Shown here piece after piece: positions 26,052-35,464 of a stretch of 50,973 bases of DNA. A program made the translations under genes and the position numbers. The notes beneath the pieces were generated by a model. That model searched no databases, was not told the DNA's origin, and saw only the letters and a list, made by a program, of their open reading frames with translations. Each line of letters begins with the position of its first letter. Within the stretch, counting starts at the first letter, position 1. The stretch is taken from positions 3,258 to 54,230 of the forward strand of contig JAIDTL010000072.1 in the NCBI GenBank assembly GCA_029060725.1. Reading direction: 5' to 3'. Source of the DNA: Muribaculaceae bacterium (GTDB lineage Bacteria; Bacteroidota; Bacteroidia; Bacteroidales; Muribaculaceae).

Positions 26052-26798
26052 ATGGGAAAAAACAAACTGCAGAAATTCTCTGACATGGAGACATTCGGAT
26101 GCGTTCTTCAATATCCGCGCCACATCCTGATAGAAAAAGGATTCCCTTACAAAGGAAAATGGAACAGAGAATTTTTCTCCCGTTCCAATCCTATCACCCT
26201 TGAGCTTGGATGCGGTAAGGGGGAGTATACAGTCAGCTTAGCTGAAGCCAACCCTGACCGCAACTATATCGGCGTCGACATCAAAGGGGCCCGTATGTGG
26301 AAAGGGGCTAAAAGCATTGAGGAAAAAGGGATGGAGAATGCAGCTTTCCTTCGCACCGAAATCGAACAGATAACGCAGTTTTTCGACCCGGAAGAAGTGG
26401 ATGAAATCTGGATCACTTTTCCTGACCCACAGATGCAGAAAGCGAGGAAAAGACTTACGTCATCAAGATTTCTGACCAATTATCGCACATTCCTGCGTCC
26501 CGGTGGCATCGTGAATCTGAAGACTGACTCCCCTTTCCTGTATGAATATACAAAGCGACTTGTAGAACTAAACGGATTTGAAGTTCTCGCAAATACCGAC
26601 GACCTATATGGCAGTGGCATTGCTGACCCGGTGACCTCAATCAAGACATTCTATGAGCAGCAATGGCTCTCAAGAGGCAAGACTATAAAGCTTATCTCTT
26701 TCCGCATTGGAGAAGGAGAGATAAAGGAGCCTGATTGCAGCGATCTCGTGAAAGACGACTATCATAGCGAATTCGGCAGACACTCCAATAATAATTGA
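26052..26798 (+). CDS. trmB: tRNA (guanine-N7-)-methyltransferase
   Basis: A 248-residue SAM enzyme making m7G46 in tRNA. The SAM-binding motif LELGCGKGEYTVSLA lies near residues 49-63, GVDIKGARMWKGAK follows, and the TrmB-specific ITFPDPQMQKARKRL block and LKTDSPFLYEYT are present. Length is near the family norm. It follows the rdgB-porZ ORF by 45 bases and precedes mrp by 114 bases of low-complexity DNA. Confidence 0.95.
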   Translation: MGKNKLQKFSDMETFGCVLQYPRHILIEKGFPYKGKWNREFFSRSNPITLELGCGKGEYTVSLAEANPDRNYIGVDIKGARMWKGAKSIEEKGMENAAFLRTEIEQITQFFDPEEVDEIWITFPDPQMQKARKRLTSSRFLTNYRTFLRPGGIVNLKTDSPFLYEYTKRLVELNGFEVLANTDDLYGSGIADPVTSIKTFYEQQWLSRGKTIKLISFRIGEGEIKEPDCSDLVKDDYHSEFGRHSNNN

Positions 26799-26820
26799 GA
26801 ATTGAGAATTTAGAATAATT

Positions 26821-26870
26821 CATGATAAATCATGAATTAACATGGTTTATCATGGTTTATCATGATAAGG
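26821..26870 (+). repeat. Intergenic tandem repeat, 10-bp unit x5
   Basis: Units CATGATAAAT, CATGAATTAA, CATGGTTTAT (twice) and CATGATAAGG run head to tail. The consensus is a rotation of the 10-bp unit found after mrp at 28051-28140. The unit is itself partly palindromic (ATCATGAT). Confidence 0.75.
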
Positions 26871-26912
26871 CTTATCTGATAGTTTATAATTTATAATTCA
26901 TAATTAGATAGA

Positions 26913-28034
26913 ATGGCAATATACCCAAAACTTATACTTGATGCACTGACAAATGTCAAGTATCCCGGCAACGGAAAGAATATCGTAGAGCTCGGGATGG
27001 TGGAAGATGACATCCGTATCGACGGCACTAAAGTGTCGTTCTCCATCATCTTCGATCGCCCGACAGACCCTTTTATAAAATCAGTGGTTCGAGCAGCGGA
27101 AGCCACACTTCCGGTATTTGCCGATCCTGACATTGACGTGAAAGGGCGCATCTCAGTGAAATACCGCCATGCAGAAGCGCCTAAGCCGGAAACTCCCCTC
27201 CCCGGAGTCAAGAATATCATTGGCATCAGTTCAGGCAAAGGTGGAGTAGGGAAATCTACCGTCTCTGCCAATCTTGCAATAGCACTTGCCTCAAAGGGCT
27301 ACAAAGTAGGGCTTCTTGACGCCGACATATTCGGCCCATCGATGCCTAAGATGTTTGGAGTAGAGGATGAAAAGCTATATATGGTGACTCAGGAAGGCAA
27401 GGACTGGATAGATCCCATACAAAAATTCGGTGTAAAGATGCTCAGTATCGGCTTTGTTGTGGATAAAGACAGTCCGGTGCTCTGGCGTGGAGGCATGGCT
27501 TCAAATGCACTTAAGCAACTCATCACCGAAGCATGGTGGGGCGACTTAGACTATTTCCTTATCGATATGCCCCCGGGAACGAGTGATATCCACCTGACCC
27601 TCGTCCAGACACTTCCAATCACAGGAGTAATTGTGGTAAGCACGCCTCAAGAAGTGGCACTTGCCGATGCCCGCAAGGGAATCGGAATGTTCCGCAGCGA
27701 AAAAATCAATGTGCCTATCTTGGGTCTTGTTGAAAATATGGCATGGTTCACTCCAGCCCCTCATCCGGAAGAAAAATATTATATATTCGGTAATGGCGGA
27801 GCAGCCAGGCTCGCTGAGAAAATGAATGTGCCTCTGTTGGCACAAATTCCTCTTGTGGCTGATATCTGCGAAATGGCAGACAGCGGACATCCCACTGCCA
27901 CCGAATGCACAGGAGGCGTCATTTCCGAGAATCCGGAGGCAAAAGCATTCTCAGACTTAGCCGACAGAGTGGTAGAAGAATGCGACCGTCGCAACCGCGA
28001 CCTTCCCCCGACTCAAGCCGTGCAAACCCACTAA
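26913..28034 (+). CDS. mrp: Mrp/ApbC-type Fe-S cluster carrier ATPase
   Basis: A 373-residue protein. Residues 1-~95 are a MIP18/DUF59-like domain. The ParA/MinD-like ATPase begins with the deviant Walker A SSGKGGVGKSTVSANLA near 103-119, with LLDADIFGPSMPKMFG, IDMPPGTSDIHLT and VVSTPQEVALADARKG all typical of Mrp. It carries Fe-S clusters to apoproteins in the cytoplasm. The CxxC pair that E. coli Mrp has near NMS...C..C is not seen; the equivalent place reads NMAWFTPAPHPEEKYY. That is an apparent lineage feature rather than damage. Confidence 0.93.
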   Translation: MAIYPKLILDALTNVKYPGNGKNIVELGMVEDDIRIDGTKVSFSIIFDRPTDPFIKSVVRAAEATLPVFADPDIDVKGRISVKYRHAEAPKPETPLPGVKNIIGISSGKGGVGKSTVSANLAIALASKGYKVGLLDADIFGPSMPKMFGVEDEKLYMVTQEGKDWIDPIQKFGVKMLSIGFVVDKDSPVLWRGGMASNALKQLITEAWWGDLDYFLIDMPPGTSDIHLTLVQTLPITGVIVVSTPQEVALADARKGIGMFRSEKINVPILGLVENMAWFTPAPHPEEKYYIFGNGGAARLAEKMNVPLLAQIPLVADICEMADSGHPTATECTGGVISENPEAKAFSDLADRVVEECDRRNRDLPPTQAVQTH

Positions 28035-28050
28035 TCCGAACTTACCCGGA

Positions 28051-28140
28051 TAAATCATGATAAATCAAGTTCAATCATGATAAATCAAGTTTAATCATGT
28101 TAAATCATGTTAAATCATGATACATCAAATTTAATCTTCA
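28051..28140 (+). repeat. Intergenic tandem repeat, 10-bp unit x8-9
   Basis: From 28051 the sequence repeats every 10 bases (TAAATCATGA, TAAATCAAGT, TCAATCATGA, TAAATCAAGT, TTAATCATGT, TAAATCATGT, TAAATCATGA, TACATCAAAT, TTAATCTTCA). It fills almost the whole mrp-panB gap. Confidence 0.85.
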
Positions 28141-28155
28141 ATAATTAAAACGACA

Positions 28156-28977
28156 ATGTCAACAGCACAAGCAGAAAATACTCGCAAGGTGACTACAAGC
28201 CGTCTTACGGAAATGAAGCATCGCGGTGAGAAAATCTCAATGCTCACTGCCTACGATTACACTTCGGCAAAATTGGTTGATGAAGCAGGAATGGATGTCA
28301 TCCTCGTAGGAGACTCGGCATCGAATGTGATGGCAGGAAATATGACTACCCTTCCAATTACTCTCGACCAGATGATCTACCATGCAAAGTCAGTGATGAA
28401 AGCGGTAAGACGTGCTCTTGTGGTAGTCGATCTTCCATTCGGTACATATCAAGGAAATTCGAAGGAGGCTTTGGCTTCCGCGATACGAGTTATGAAGGAA
28501 AGCCATGCAGAGGCATTGAAGCTGGAAGGTGGAGCTGAAATAGCAGAGTCTATCCAGCGCATATTGTGTGCCGGCATCCCTGTGATGGGACATCTTGGAC
28601 TGACCCCTCAGAGCATCAACAAGTTTGGCACATACAGCGTCAGGGCAAAGGAAGAAGCAGAGGCAAAGAAACTCCTTGAAGATGCTAAACTCCTCGAAGA
28701 GATCGGATGCTTCGCCGTCGTGCTTGAAAAGATCCCGGCTAAGCTTGCAGAGCGGGTAGCAAAGGAGCTCACCATTCCCGTGATAGGCATAGGAGCAGGA
28801 GGTGGAGTCGACGGTCAGGTATTAGTGATGCACGATATGCTCGGCATGACCATGGGGTTCTCCCCTCGTTTCCTGCGTCGCTACGCCAATGTAGGAGAGA
28901 TCATGACAGATGCGTTCCGCCATTACATCGATGATGTGAAGACAGGCGATTTTCCCAACGAAAAGGAGCAGTATTGA
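28156..28977 (+). CDS. panB: 3-methyl-2-oxobutanoate hydroxymethyltransferase
   Basis: A 273-residue TIM-barrel enzyme adding a hydroxymethyl group from 5,10-methylene-THF to ketoisovalerate, the first step to pantothenate and CoA. Signature segments: [28 protein letters not shown] (metal aspartate), [24 protein letters not shown] [10 protein letters not shown], and [14 protein letters not shown]. No other pan genes are nearby. Its stop TGA shares one base with the start of the GNAT gene. Confidence 0.96.
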   Translation: MSTAQAENTRKVTTSRLTEMKHRGEKISMLTAYDYTSAKLVDEAGMDVILVGDSASNVMAGNMTTLPITLDQMIYHAKSVMKAVRRALVVVDLPFGTYQGNSKEALASAIRVMKESHAEALKLEGGAEIAESIQRILCAGIPVMGHLGLTPQSINKFGTYSVRAKEEAEAKKLLEDAKLLEEIGCFAVVLEKIPAKLAERVAKELTIPVIGIGAGGGVDGQVLVMHDMLGMTMGFSPRFLRRYANVGEIMTDAFRHYIDDVKTGDFPNEKEQY

Positions 28978-29537
28978 TGCAAGACAACATCATAATCAGA
29001 AAAGCCCGCGAAGAAGATACAGAATATGTAGCCAAGACAGTCTTGACCGCTCTTGATATGGACACATCCGATCTGGAGTGGGTCAAGGCTTCTTGCGCCG
29101 ATCCCAAGTCAATGTATTCATGGAATAAGTCGCTCATTGCCGAAGATGGCGGCAAGCCGATAGGGTGCATTATTTCTTACAAGGGCGACGACTATCAGGA
29201 TCTCCGTGAATACACATGGAGCCGACTGTGGTCAGGGACTGATCCCGAAACGATAAAGAATACAGCAATTGAAGCATATCCCGGAGAGTATTATCTTGAT
29301 TCCCTTGCCATCGAACCTGAATATCGTGGTCATGGACTGGGCAAAGAGCTTATGAAAGCTGCGATGAAGGAAGGGGAATCGCTTGGATACGACAAATACG
29401 CCCTATTGGTGGCATTAGAAAAGCCTCATCTTAAAGACTATTACGCATCATTAGGATTTACAGATGCCGATGATGTCAACTTCTTCGGTCACCGCTACAA
29501 AAGAATGGTCAGAACGAGTAGCCCAAACCAAGCATAA
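28977..29537 (+). CDS. GNAT family N-acetyltransferase
   Basis: A 186-residue protein starting [14 protein letters not shown], where the ATG overlaps the panB stop (TGATG). The acetyl-CoA site appears as LDSLAIEPEYRGHGLGKELMKAA, the GNAT motif A with R/Q-x-x-G-x-G/A. YYASLGFTDADD near the end is the usual motif B context. The acceptor cannot be read; small-molecule amines or protein N-termini are both possible. It is coupled to panB, and its last 29 bases overlap the convergent outer-membrane gene. Confidence 0.88.
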   Translation: MQDNIIIRKAREEDTEYVAKTVLTALDMDTSDLEWVKASCADPKSMYSWNKSLIAEDGGKPIGCIISYKGDDYQDLREYTWSRLWSGTDPETIKNTAIEAYPGEYYLDSLAIEPEYRGHGLGKELMKAAMKEGESLGYDKYALLVALEKPHLKDYYASLGFTDADDVNFFGHRYKRMVRTSSPNQA

Positions 29538-30690
29538 GATTATTCTGCTTCTGAAAATTTAGAAGCTGATAGCCGATGTTAAGGAAGAAGCGTTCAGTGA
29601 AACGCACCTTCAAGTTGGCAAGCTGGTAGGAGGCACGCGTCTCCTCCGGACCAATGAAGTTATAGCCGATTCCGACATTGACAGAAAAAACCGGCATCAC
29701 CAATTCAGCACGACCTGAAACACCTACACAGATCTGACTAAGTATAGGGGGTCGGTAGAATCGTATATCATCTGATGTGTCGCCGTAGGCATGATGTCTT
29801 TTCAGGTTAGTACTTTCGTCCCATTGGAAATCAAGAGATCCCCCGGCACGGAATATCTTCTTAATTTGCCACATAGGAGATATATCAAGTCCCACTACCG
29901 GATAATGACCTTTTAGAAGCACAGGGGTCTCACCGCCTCTATATACTCGTTTTCGCCAAGCTCCGTATGCAGTAATATCAAACTGCATTTTTCGGCGCGT
30001 TTTGATTGTATCTGTATCATAACCTGCAGAATTGCTTGCTTTTGGAGTCTGCTTGCCAAACATCCTTGTGACTCCGACACGCAAGCCAGCCAGATTTACA
30101 CCGGGATTTGGAAAGGATGTGTTTCCATTGGAATAATGAGTGAGATCGACTCCCGCCATCAATGAATATGAATCGTCAAGGCGGCAGCTGACTCCTGCTC
30201 CGACATTGATGTAGGCATTCACCTTTGAGCCAACAATCAGGTTGGAGCGGGCTATCGTGCCGTCGCAAGGTCGCCATCCGAAAGATGCTCCGAAATTCCA
30301 TTCATAGTATAAAGAAAATCTTTCCGACATCTTCCAGATCGGAGCTCCTTGAAACGCATAGAGAGATATCGGAGTGCCTATACCTTTTTGATTACCCAAG
30401 AAATTCACTGCTGTCCCAAGTCCTTGCCACGCATCAGGGAAGATTCTCCCTTGGCGCGAATTGCGAGGGAATGAAAAAGCGTATTGCAGATGCAATGAAG
30501 TGGCAAGCTTCGTTTTCCTTGCATTTTCCACATCAAGGATATTGCGCAAGATATCGTCACGATATGAAGAGAAGGGATAGGAAGGACGCACATCAAGCCC
30601 CACAGAGTGTCGCCACCCTATTGAGTCGGATGCTGATGCCGAAAGGCACACAGCAATCATAATTAATATTAAGACTCGCTTGATATGCAT
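29509..30690 (-). CDS. Outer-membrane acyloxyacyl hydrolase / PagL-like lipid A deacylase
   Basis: A 393-residue protein with a signal peptide (LILIMIAVCLSASASDS) and alternating aromatic strands ending in Phe, as in outer-membrane barrels. DLTHYSNGNTSFPNPGVN (residues 182-199) matches the PagL family: His185 and Ser187 would be the catalytic pair, with the N-P-G-x-N ending. PagL removes the 3-O acyl chain of lipid A. The protein is about twice as long as PagL of Pseudomonas; residues ~220-393 form a second barrel-like part of unknown role. It lies last in a minus-strand run behind galM, with a terminator in between. Confidence 0.75.
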   Translation of the reverse strand: MHIKRVLILIMIAVCLSASASDSIGWRHSVGLDVRPSYPFSSYRDDILRNILDVENARKTKLATSLHLQYAFSFPRNSRQGRIFPDAWQGLGTAVNFLGNQKGIGTPISLYAFQGAPIWKMSERFSLYYEWNFGASFGWRPCDGTIARSNLIVGSKVNAYINVGAGVSCRLDDSYSLMAGVDLTHYSNGNTSFPNPGVNLAGLRVGVTRMFGKQTPKASNSAGYDTDTIKTRRKMQFDITAYGAWRKRVYRGGETPVLLKGHYPVVGLDISPMWQIKKIFRAGGSLDFQWDESTNLKRHHAYGDTSDDIRFYRPPILSQICVGVSGRAELVMPVFSVNVGIGYNFIGPEETRASYQLANLKVRFTERFFLNIGYQLLNFQKQNNLMLGLGYSF

Positions 30691-30705
30691 TTAAAATTGA
30701 CAAAA

Positions 30706-30726
30706 GGACGCACGAACCGTGCGTCC
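30706..30726 (-). terminator. Intrinsic terminator after galM
   Basis: GGACGCACG (30706-30714) and CGTGCGTCC (30718-30726) pair over 9 bp with a 3-base loop. On the minus strand TTTTG follows. It should end the lacZ-galK-galM transcript before the PagL-like gene. Confidence 0.7.
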
Positions 30727-30764
30727 CTATACTATTAACGATTAAACATTTAAACAATTAAACA

Positions 30765-31814
30765 TCAGAACGTATCGAAACGATATACGATCGTGCGATG
30801 GTAAGGAGCATCCGGAGAAACTATAGGAGAAGGGAATGCTGCATGGCTGGGAGCATCGGGGAATCCCTGCGCTTCCATAGCCACTCCCTCATAATCCTCA
30901 TAGCTTCTGCCAGCCACATTAGCAGGACTTCCGGCAAGATAATTGCCTGTGTATATCTGCACACCGGGCTGATCGGTAAGTACAGTCATACGGCGACGTG
31001 ATTTCGGCGAGCGGAGCACACAAGCCTCACGGAGCTCACCGTTCGGGCCATCGATACAGAAGCAATGGTCGTAGCCTTTGCCATATTTCAATGGAGTAAA
31101 GTCCTTATTTATATCCTGTCCAAGAGTCTTGAAATCTGTGAAATCCATCGGAGTTGCTGCTACAGGAGCCATTTCGCCGCTTGGAATCAGGGTCTCATCT
31201 CCGGGGAGGAAATAAGCAGCGTTGAGCTTAAGCTCATGCCCGAGAACTGAATTAGGTTCTGCCCCATCGGCACCTTCGAGGTTGAAATATGCATGGTTGG
31301 TGAGATTCACCACAGTCTTGGCGTCAGCCTTGGCTGAGAGATCGATGGTAAGCTCGTTGTCATCATTCCAAGTGTATTTCACTTCTGCAGTCAGATTGCC
31401 GGGATATCCCATCTCTCCATCTTTCGAGTGATAACGGAAGAGAACGCCATCAGTCACTTCTTCAGACTCCCAGATCTGATTCTGGAAACCCTGAGGACCA
31501 CCATGAAGATGGTTTGGTCCATTGTTGATGGGAAGATCGTATGTGATTCCGTCGATTTGGAGCTTACCTTTGCAGATACGGTTAGCAAATCGCCCCGGAG
31601 TCTTGCCTGCACATGGGCCATCTGCAAGATAGTCAGCCGGATTTGCGTAGCGGATAGTTACATTCTCGATATTCCCATTGGCATCCGGAACAGATACTTC
31701 TGTGATTCCTGCACCAAGAGATGAGAGTTCTACAGACGCTCCCTTGGCATTAGTGAGTCGGTATAGAGTCACCTCCCCTATTGGAGAGGCGACTTTGCGT
31801 ATTGTAGTTTCCAT
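30765..31814 (-). CDS. galM: Aldose 1-epimerase (galactose mutarotase)
   Basis: A 349-residue galactose mutarotase fold. NNGPNHLHGGPQGFQNQIWE carries a conserved histidine, NLTNHAYFNLEGA the second catalytic histidine, and YDHCFCID and the C-terminal EAQGFPDAP block (catalytic glutamate) complete the set. It interconverts alpha and beta galactose, supplying galactokinase. It starts 6 bases after galK, downstream of a secreted beta-galactosidase. No signal peptide, so it is cytoplasmic. Confidence 0.95.
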   Translation of the reverse strand: METTIRKVASPIGEVTLYRLTNAKGASVELSSLGAGITEVSVPDANGNIENVTIRYANPADYLADGPCAGKTPGRFANRICKGKLQIDGITYDLPINNGPNHLHGGPQGFQNQIWESEEVTDGVLFRYHSKDGEMGYPGNLTAEVKYTWNDDNELTIDLSAKADAKTVVNLTNHAYFNLEGADGAEPNSVLGHELKLNAAYFLPGDETLIPSGEMAPVAATPMDFTDFKTLGQDINKDFTPLKYGKGYDHCFCIDGPNGELREACVLRSPKSRRRMTVLTDQPGVQIYTGNYLAGSPANVAGRSYEDYEGVAMEAQGFPDAPSHAAFPSPIVSPDAPYHRTIVYRFDTF

Positions 31815-31820
31815 GTTGGA

Positions 31821-32954
31821 TCAATCAAGTTTACGAGCACCGTCAGAGATAACCACGTCGTAGATCATAGGAGCGTGACCATATTTGTCTTCGAAACGCT
31901 CTGTGATTTCTTCTACAAACTTATCGTGGAGGTCATTCTTAACGAGGTTGATGGTGCAACCACCGAAACCGCCACCCATGATGCGGCTACCTGTCACACC
32001 AAGTTTCTTGGCTTCGTCGTTGAGGAAGTCGAGTTCAACGCAGCTTACCTCATAATCCTTTGAAAGACCCTCGTGAGTCTCATACATCTTCTTTCCTACA
32101 GTCTCATAGTCGCCTGCAACAAGAGCGTCGCAGACAGCAAGTACGCGAGCCTCTTCGCCGATCACGAACTTAGCGCGCTTGTAGTCTTCTTCAGAAATCT
32201 TATCTTTGATGGCATCAAGTTCTTCCATTGTAGCGCCGCGGAGCGACGGACGTCCAAGAGCAGCAGCCACACGCTCGCAGCTTTCGCGACGTTTGTTGTA
32301 GGGAGAATCCTTGAGCTCATGCTTCACGCGAGAATCAACGAGCACGAGGCGATAGTCTTCCGGATTGAAGGGGAAATATTCATATTCTGAACTGCGGCAG
32401 TCAAGACGCATAAGATTGCCTTTCTTGCCCATCACAGATGCGAACTGGTCCATGATACCGCACTTCACGCCGCAATAGTTGTGCTCTGTGCTCTGACCTA
32501 TGCGGGCAAGCTCAAATTTGTCGATCTTATTGTCGTTGAAAAGATCATTGAGAGCGAATGCGAAGCAGCTTTCGAGAGCAGCAGATGAAGAAAGACCTGC
32601 GCCAAGAGGAACATTGCCTGCGAATACAGCATCGAAACCTTCTACTTTGCCACCACGCTTGATGATCTCGCGGCAGACGCCAAAGACGTAGCGTGCCCAG
32701 CTCTGAGATGGAGCATCTTCTTCATTGAGTCCGAATTCAGCGTAGTCGTCGATGTCGATGGAATATACACGCACCTTATCAGTGCCGTTTGGCTTGATTT
32801 CAGCCATGATCACCTTGTCGATAGCTCCGGGGAATACATAGCCCTCGTTGTAGTCAGTGTGTTCGCCGATGAGATTGATTCGGCCTGCAGAGGCATACAT
32901 AGTGCCGTGGTCGCCGAAACGCTGGAGGAAAAGCTCGTTGATTTTTTCTTTCAT
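31821..32954 (-). CDS. galK: Galactokinase
   Basis: A 377-residue GHMP kinase. GRINLIGEHTDYNEGYVFP near residues 24-42 is the galactokinase signature, GAGLSSSAALE the ATP-binding motif 2, and GSRIMGGGFGGCTINLV motif 3. It phosphorylates alpha-galactose at C1. GalT and a transporter are not in the window. It lies between the GH2 gene and galM on one strand and is probably in one operon with both. Confidence 0.97.
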   Translation of the reverse strand: MKEKINELFLQRFGDHGTMYASAGRINLIGEHTDYNEGYVFPGAIDKVIMAEIKPNGTDKVRVYSIDIDDYAEFGLNEEDAPSQSWARYVFGVCREIIKRGGKVEGFDAVFAGNVPLGAGLSSSAALESCFAFALNDLFNDNKIDKFELARIGQSTEHNYCGVKCGIMDQFASVMGKKGNLMRLDCRSSEYEYFPFNPEDYRLVLVDSRVKHELKDSPYNKRRESCERVAAALGRPSLRGATMEELDAIKDKISEEDYKRAKFVIGEEARVLAVCDALVAGDYETVGKKMYETHEGLSKDYEVSCVELDFLNDEAKKLGVTGSRIMGGGFGGCTINLVKNDLHDKFVEEITERFEDKYGHAPMIYDVVISDGARKLD

Positions 32955-32969
32955 GATTATATATTTTAA

Positions 32970-33041
32970 AGTTTTGAAGTTGTGTAGTTGTGTAGTTTTG
33001 AAGTTTTGAAGTTGTGGAGTTTTGGAGTTGTGTAGTTGTGG
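32970..33041. repeat. Intergenic tandem repeat, 8-bp unit x9
   Basis: Nine contiguous 8-base units of the form AGTTnTGn (AGTTTTGA, AGTTGTGT, AGTTGTGG and variants) fill the gap between the GH2 gene and galK. Confidence 0.85.
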
Positions 33042-33061
33042 GGTTAATTATGCATTATGCA

Positions 33062-35464
33062 TTATTCTACCGGGATTGTGATTTTTGCCGGCTTTAGGCC
33101 TTTTGATTTGGCTTCGAGAGTCAGGGAGCCGGGCTTATCGCCGCTTTTTACGATTACGGTGGCTGCCCCGCTGAAGAGATCCATGACCGGCTTGTTGAAG
33201 TCGCGTAGAGAAGTTGGATCGCCATTGGCTGTAGCGCGGAAAGATCCATCTCCTGTCACTTTAAATGAAACCTCAGGCTCTGCGTCGGGCACCACATTTC
33301 CATCCTTATCTACGACTTGAACTGTAATGTAGGCAAGGTCATCTCCATTCCCTTGAAGGGTCTTTCGGTTAGACGTGAGCTTGATGCTGTATGGTTTGCC
33401 GGCAGTGCGGACTACAGCCTCACCTGCTACGGAGCCATCAGCATTGTATGCTACAGCTTTCACTTCGCCGGGCTCGTAGACAGTCTCATTCCACATCAGA
33501 CGATAGCGGTTCATATTGGAAGAGTCATTCTTCTCGCGCATTCCCTGGCTCTTGCCGTTGATGAAGAGTTCAGCTTTAGGAGCATCAGTATAGACAAATA
33601 CGGGGGTCACTTCCCCTTCGCGTCCTTTCCAGTTCCAGTGAGGAAGGATATGAAGTGTGTGGTCTTTTTCGTTCCATTTAGAGCGATATAGATAGAATCG
33701 GTCTTTCGGCAGGGAAGCGAGGTCGAAGATGCCGAAATAAGAGCTGTGGCTGGGCCATGCGTCAGTGTCGTAGGGAGATGGTTCGCCAAGGTAGTCGAAA
33801 CCGGTCCATACGAACTGACCCAGATCCCAAGGATAGTCGTCAGCAGCCGCGAAGTCATCATCCGGGATATTGCTCCATGAGCAATATTCCACGTCGTAGC
33901 CGGAGCTTTGGTTGCCGGGACGCGTCACGCTGTGTGCTTTTTCAACCGGGAAATAGTATTTTCCACGGCTGGAGACAGTGGATGAGGTTTCAGATCCAAG
34001 AAGGATGTTTTGCGGGAGTTTGCCGATTGCATCGGGATACATGTGCACTCGGTAGTTGAATCCCGGCACGTCAAGAGCGGCGGCAAAGCCATTGGTTGTG
34101 ACTGCCTTCACCTGGTCCATTCCGCAAGTCACAGGACGTGTCGGATCTTCGCGGTGCACTATGTCCTGAAGGAAAGTAAGTTCCTTCAGTCCATCAGGTC
34201 CCCATTGAGAGGGCACTTCGTTGCCGATCGACCACATTACGACTGAGGGATTGTTGCGGTATTGGCGCACCATATTTTCCACATCACGCTCAGCCCATTC
34301 GTCGAAGATAGAGCCATATCCGTTCTTGGATTTCGGACGGAAGCCCCAGTCGTCGAAAGGCTCGATCATCATCATGAGTCCAAGTTCGTCGCAGAGTTCC
34401 ACGAGTTCAGGGGCTGGCATATTGTGAGAAGTGCGTACAGCATTCGCACCCATATCCTTGAGAAGCTCAAGCTGATGGCGGAGAGCAGATTTATTTACGG
34501 CTGCACCAAGCGGACCAAGGTCATGATGGTTGCATACTCCTTTAAACTGGATTTTCTCGCCGTTAAGGAAGAAGCCCTCCCCTGCCCTGACTTCAACGCT
34601 ACGGATACCGAAACGAGTGGAATATTCGTCGACAGTCTTGCCGTCAACGATTACTTTTGTAGTGGCATGATAAAGAGCGGGATTCTCAGGATTCCAAAGG
34701 TCTGGATTATTTACTTTGAAATTCTGGTTAAGATTTACACCCGGGTAAATTTTGTATTGATGAGTGTCTGAGGCTACCACCTTGCCGTCAGGAGCCGTTA
34801 TTTCAGTGGAGAGAGTGACAAGGTCACCTTTATTTGCTCCTTCAAGGGAAGTGACAAGGTGTACTGTGGCGTATTCTTTGCTGACGTATGGAGTGGTAAG
34901 TTGAGTGCCCCAAACCGGGACATGCACCTTGTCGGTAGCAAGCAACTTTACATTGCGGTATAATCCGGCGCCGGGATACCAGCGTGAAGACATCGGCTTA
35001 TTTTCGAGAGAAACTTCCAGTTTATTCTCACCGGGTTTCACCATTGGGGTGACATCTACATAGAATGAGTTGTAGCCGTATGGCCAGACGATAGCGAGTT
35101 TGCCATTTACATATACGTGGGCATTGCTCATAGCGCCATCGAAAACGAGGGCGTAGCTACGGTCAGGGGTCTCGGGGATATTGAAAGTAGTGGTATAAAA
35201 ACCTTTGCCGATGTATGGGAGGCCACCTGTGCGTCCTGTCTTCCAAGTGGCAACTTTTTCACCGTTTTGTTCTACGGCAACTTTCTGGATGTCGGTTTCA
35301 CGGTCGAAGGGGCCATAAATAGCCCAATCGTGAGGGATAGTGACAGGATTCCATTTCAGGGAGTCCTGAGAGAAATTCCAGTTTTTAAGAAGAGTCTCGG
35401 TTCTTTCCGATGCATTAGATGCCAAGGAGAAAAGAGCGAGAGCTGCGCAGAGTATTTTCTTCAT
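33062..35464 (-). CDS. Secreted glycoside hydrolase family 2 beta-galactosidase
   Basis: An 800-residue protein with a signal peptide (ILCAALALFSLASNAS). Then come the GH2 sugar-binding domain (to ~180), the Ig-like domain (~180-290), and the catalytic barrel (~295-590) with GVCNHHDLGPLG, Glu416 in SIGNEVPS as acid/base and Glu492 in LGSETSST as nucleophile. The C-terminus has a DUF4982-like domain and an Ig-like Big domain (SFKVTGDGSFRATANGDPTS). Beta-galactosidase is the best guess given galK and galM directly downstream; beta-glucuronidase or other GH2 activities cannot be excluded. Export suggests periplasmic or surface cleavage of galactosides. Confidence 0.92.
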   Translation of the reverse strand: MKKILCAALALFSLASNASERTETLLKNWNFSQDSLKWNPVTIPHDWAIYGPFDRETDIQKVAVEQNGEKVATWKTGRTGGLPYIGKGFYTTTFNIPETPDRSYALVFDGAMSNAHVYVNGKLAIVWPYGYNSFYVDVTPMVKPGENKLEVSLENKPMSSRWYPGAGLYRNVKLLATDKVHVPVWGTQLTTPYVSKEYATVHLVTSLEGANKGDLVTLSTEITAPDGKVVASDTHQYKIYPGVNLNQNFKVNNPDLWNPENPALYHATTKVIVDGKTVDEYSTRFGIRSVEVRAGEGFFLNGEKIQFKGVCNHHDLGPLGAAVNKSALRHQLELLKDMGANAVRTSHNMPAPELVELCDELGLMMMIEPFDDWGFRPKSKNGYGSIFDEWAERDVENMVRQYRNNPSVVMWSIGNEVPSQWGPDGLKELTFLQDIVHREDPTRPVTCGMDQVKAVTTNGFAAALDVPGFNYRVHMYPDAIGKLPQNILLGSETSSTVSSRGKYYFPVEKAHSVTRPGNQSSGYDVEYCSWSNIPDDDFAAADDYPWDLGQFVWTGFDYLGEPSPYDTDAWPSHSSYFGIFDLASLPKDRFYLYRSKWNEKDHTLHILPHWNWKGREGEVTPVFVYTDAPKAELFINGKSQGMREKNDSSNMNRYRLMWNETVYEPGEVKAVAYNADGSVAGEAVVRTAGKPYSIKLTSNRKTLQGNGDDLAYITVQVVDKDGNVVPDAEPEVSFKVTGDGSFRATANGDPTSLRDFNKPVMDLFSGAATVIVKSGDKPGSLTLEAKSKGLKPAKITIPVE

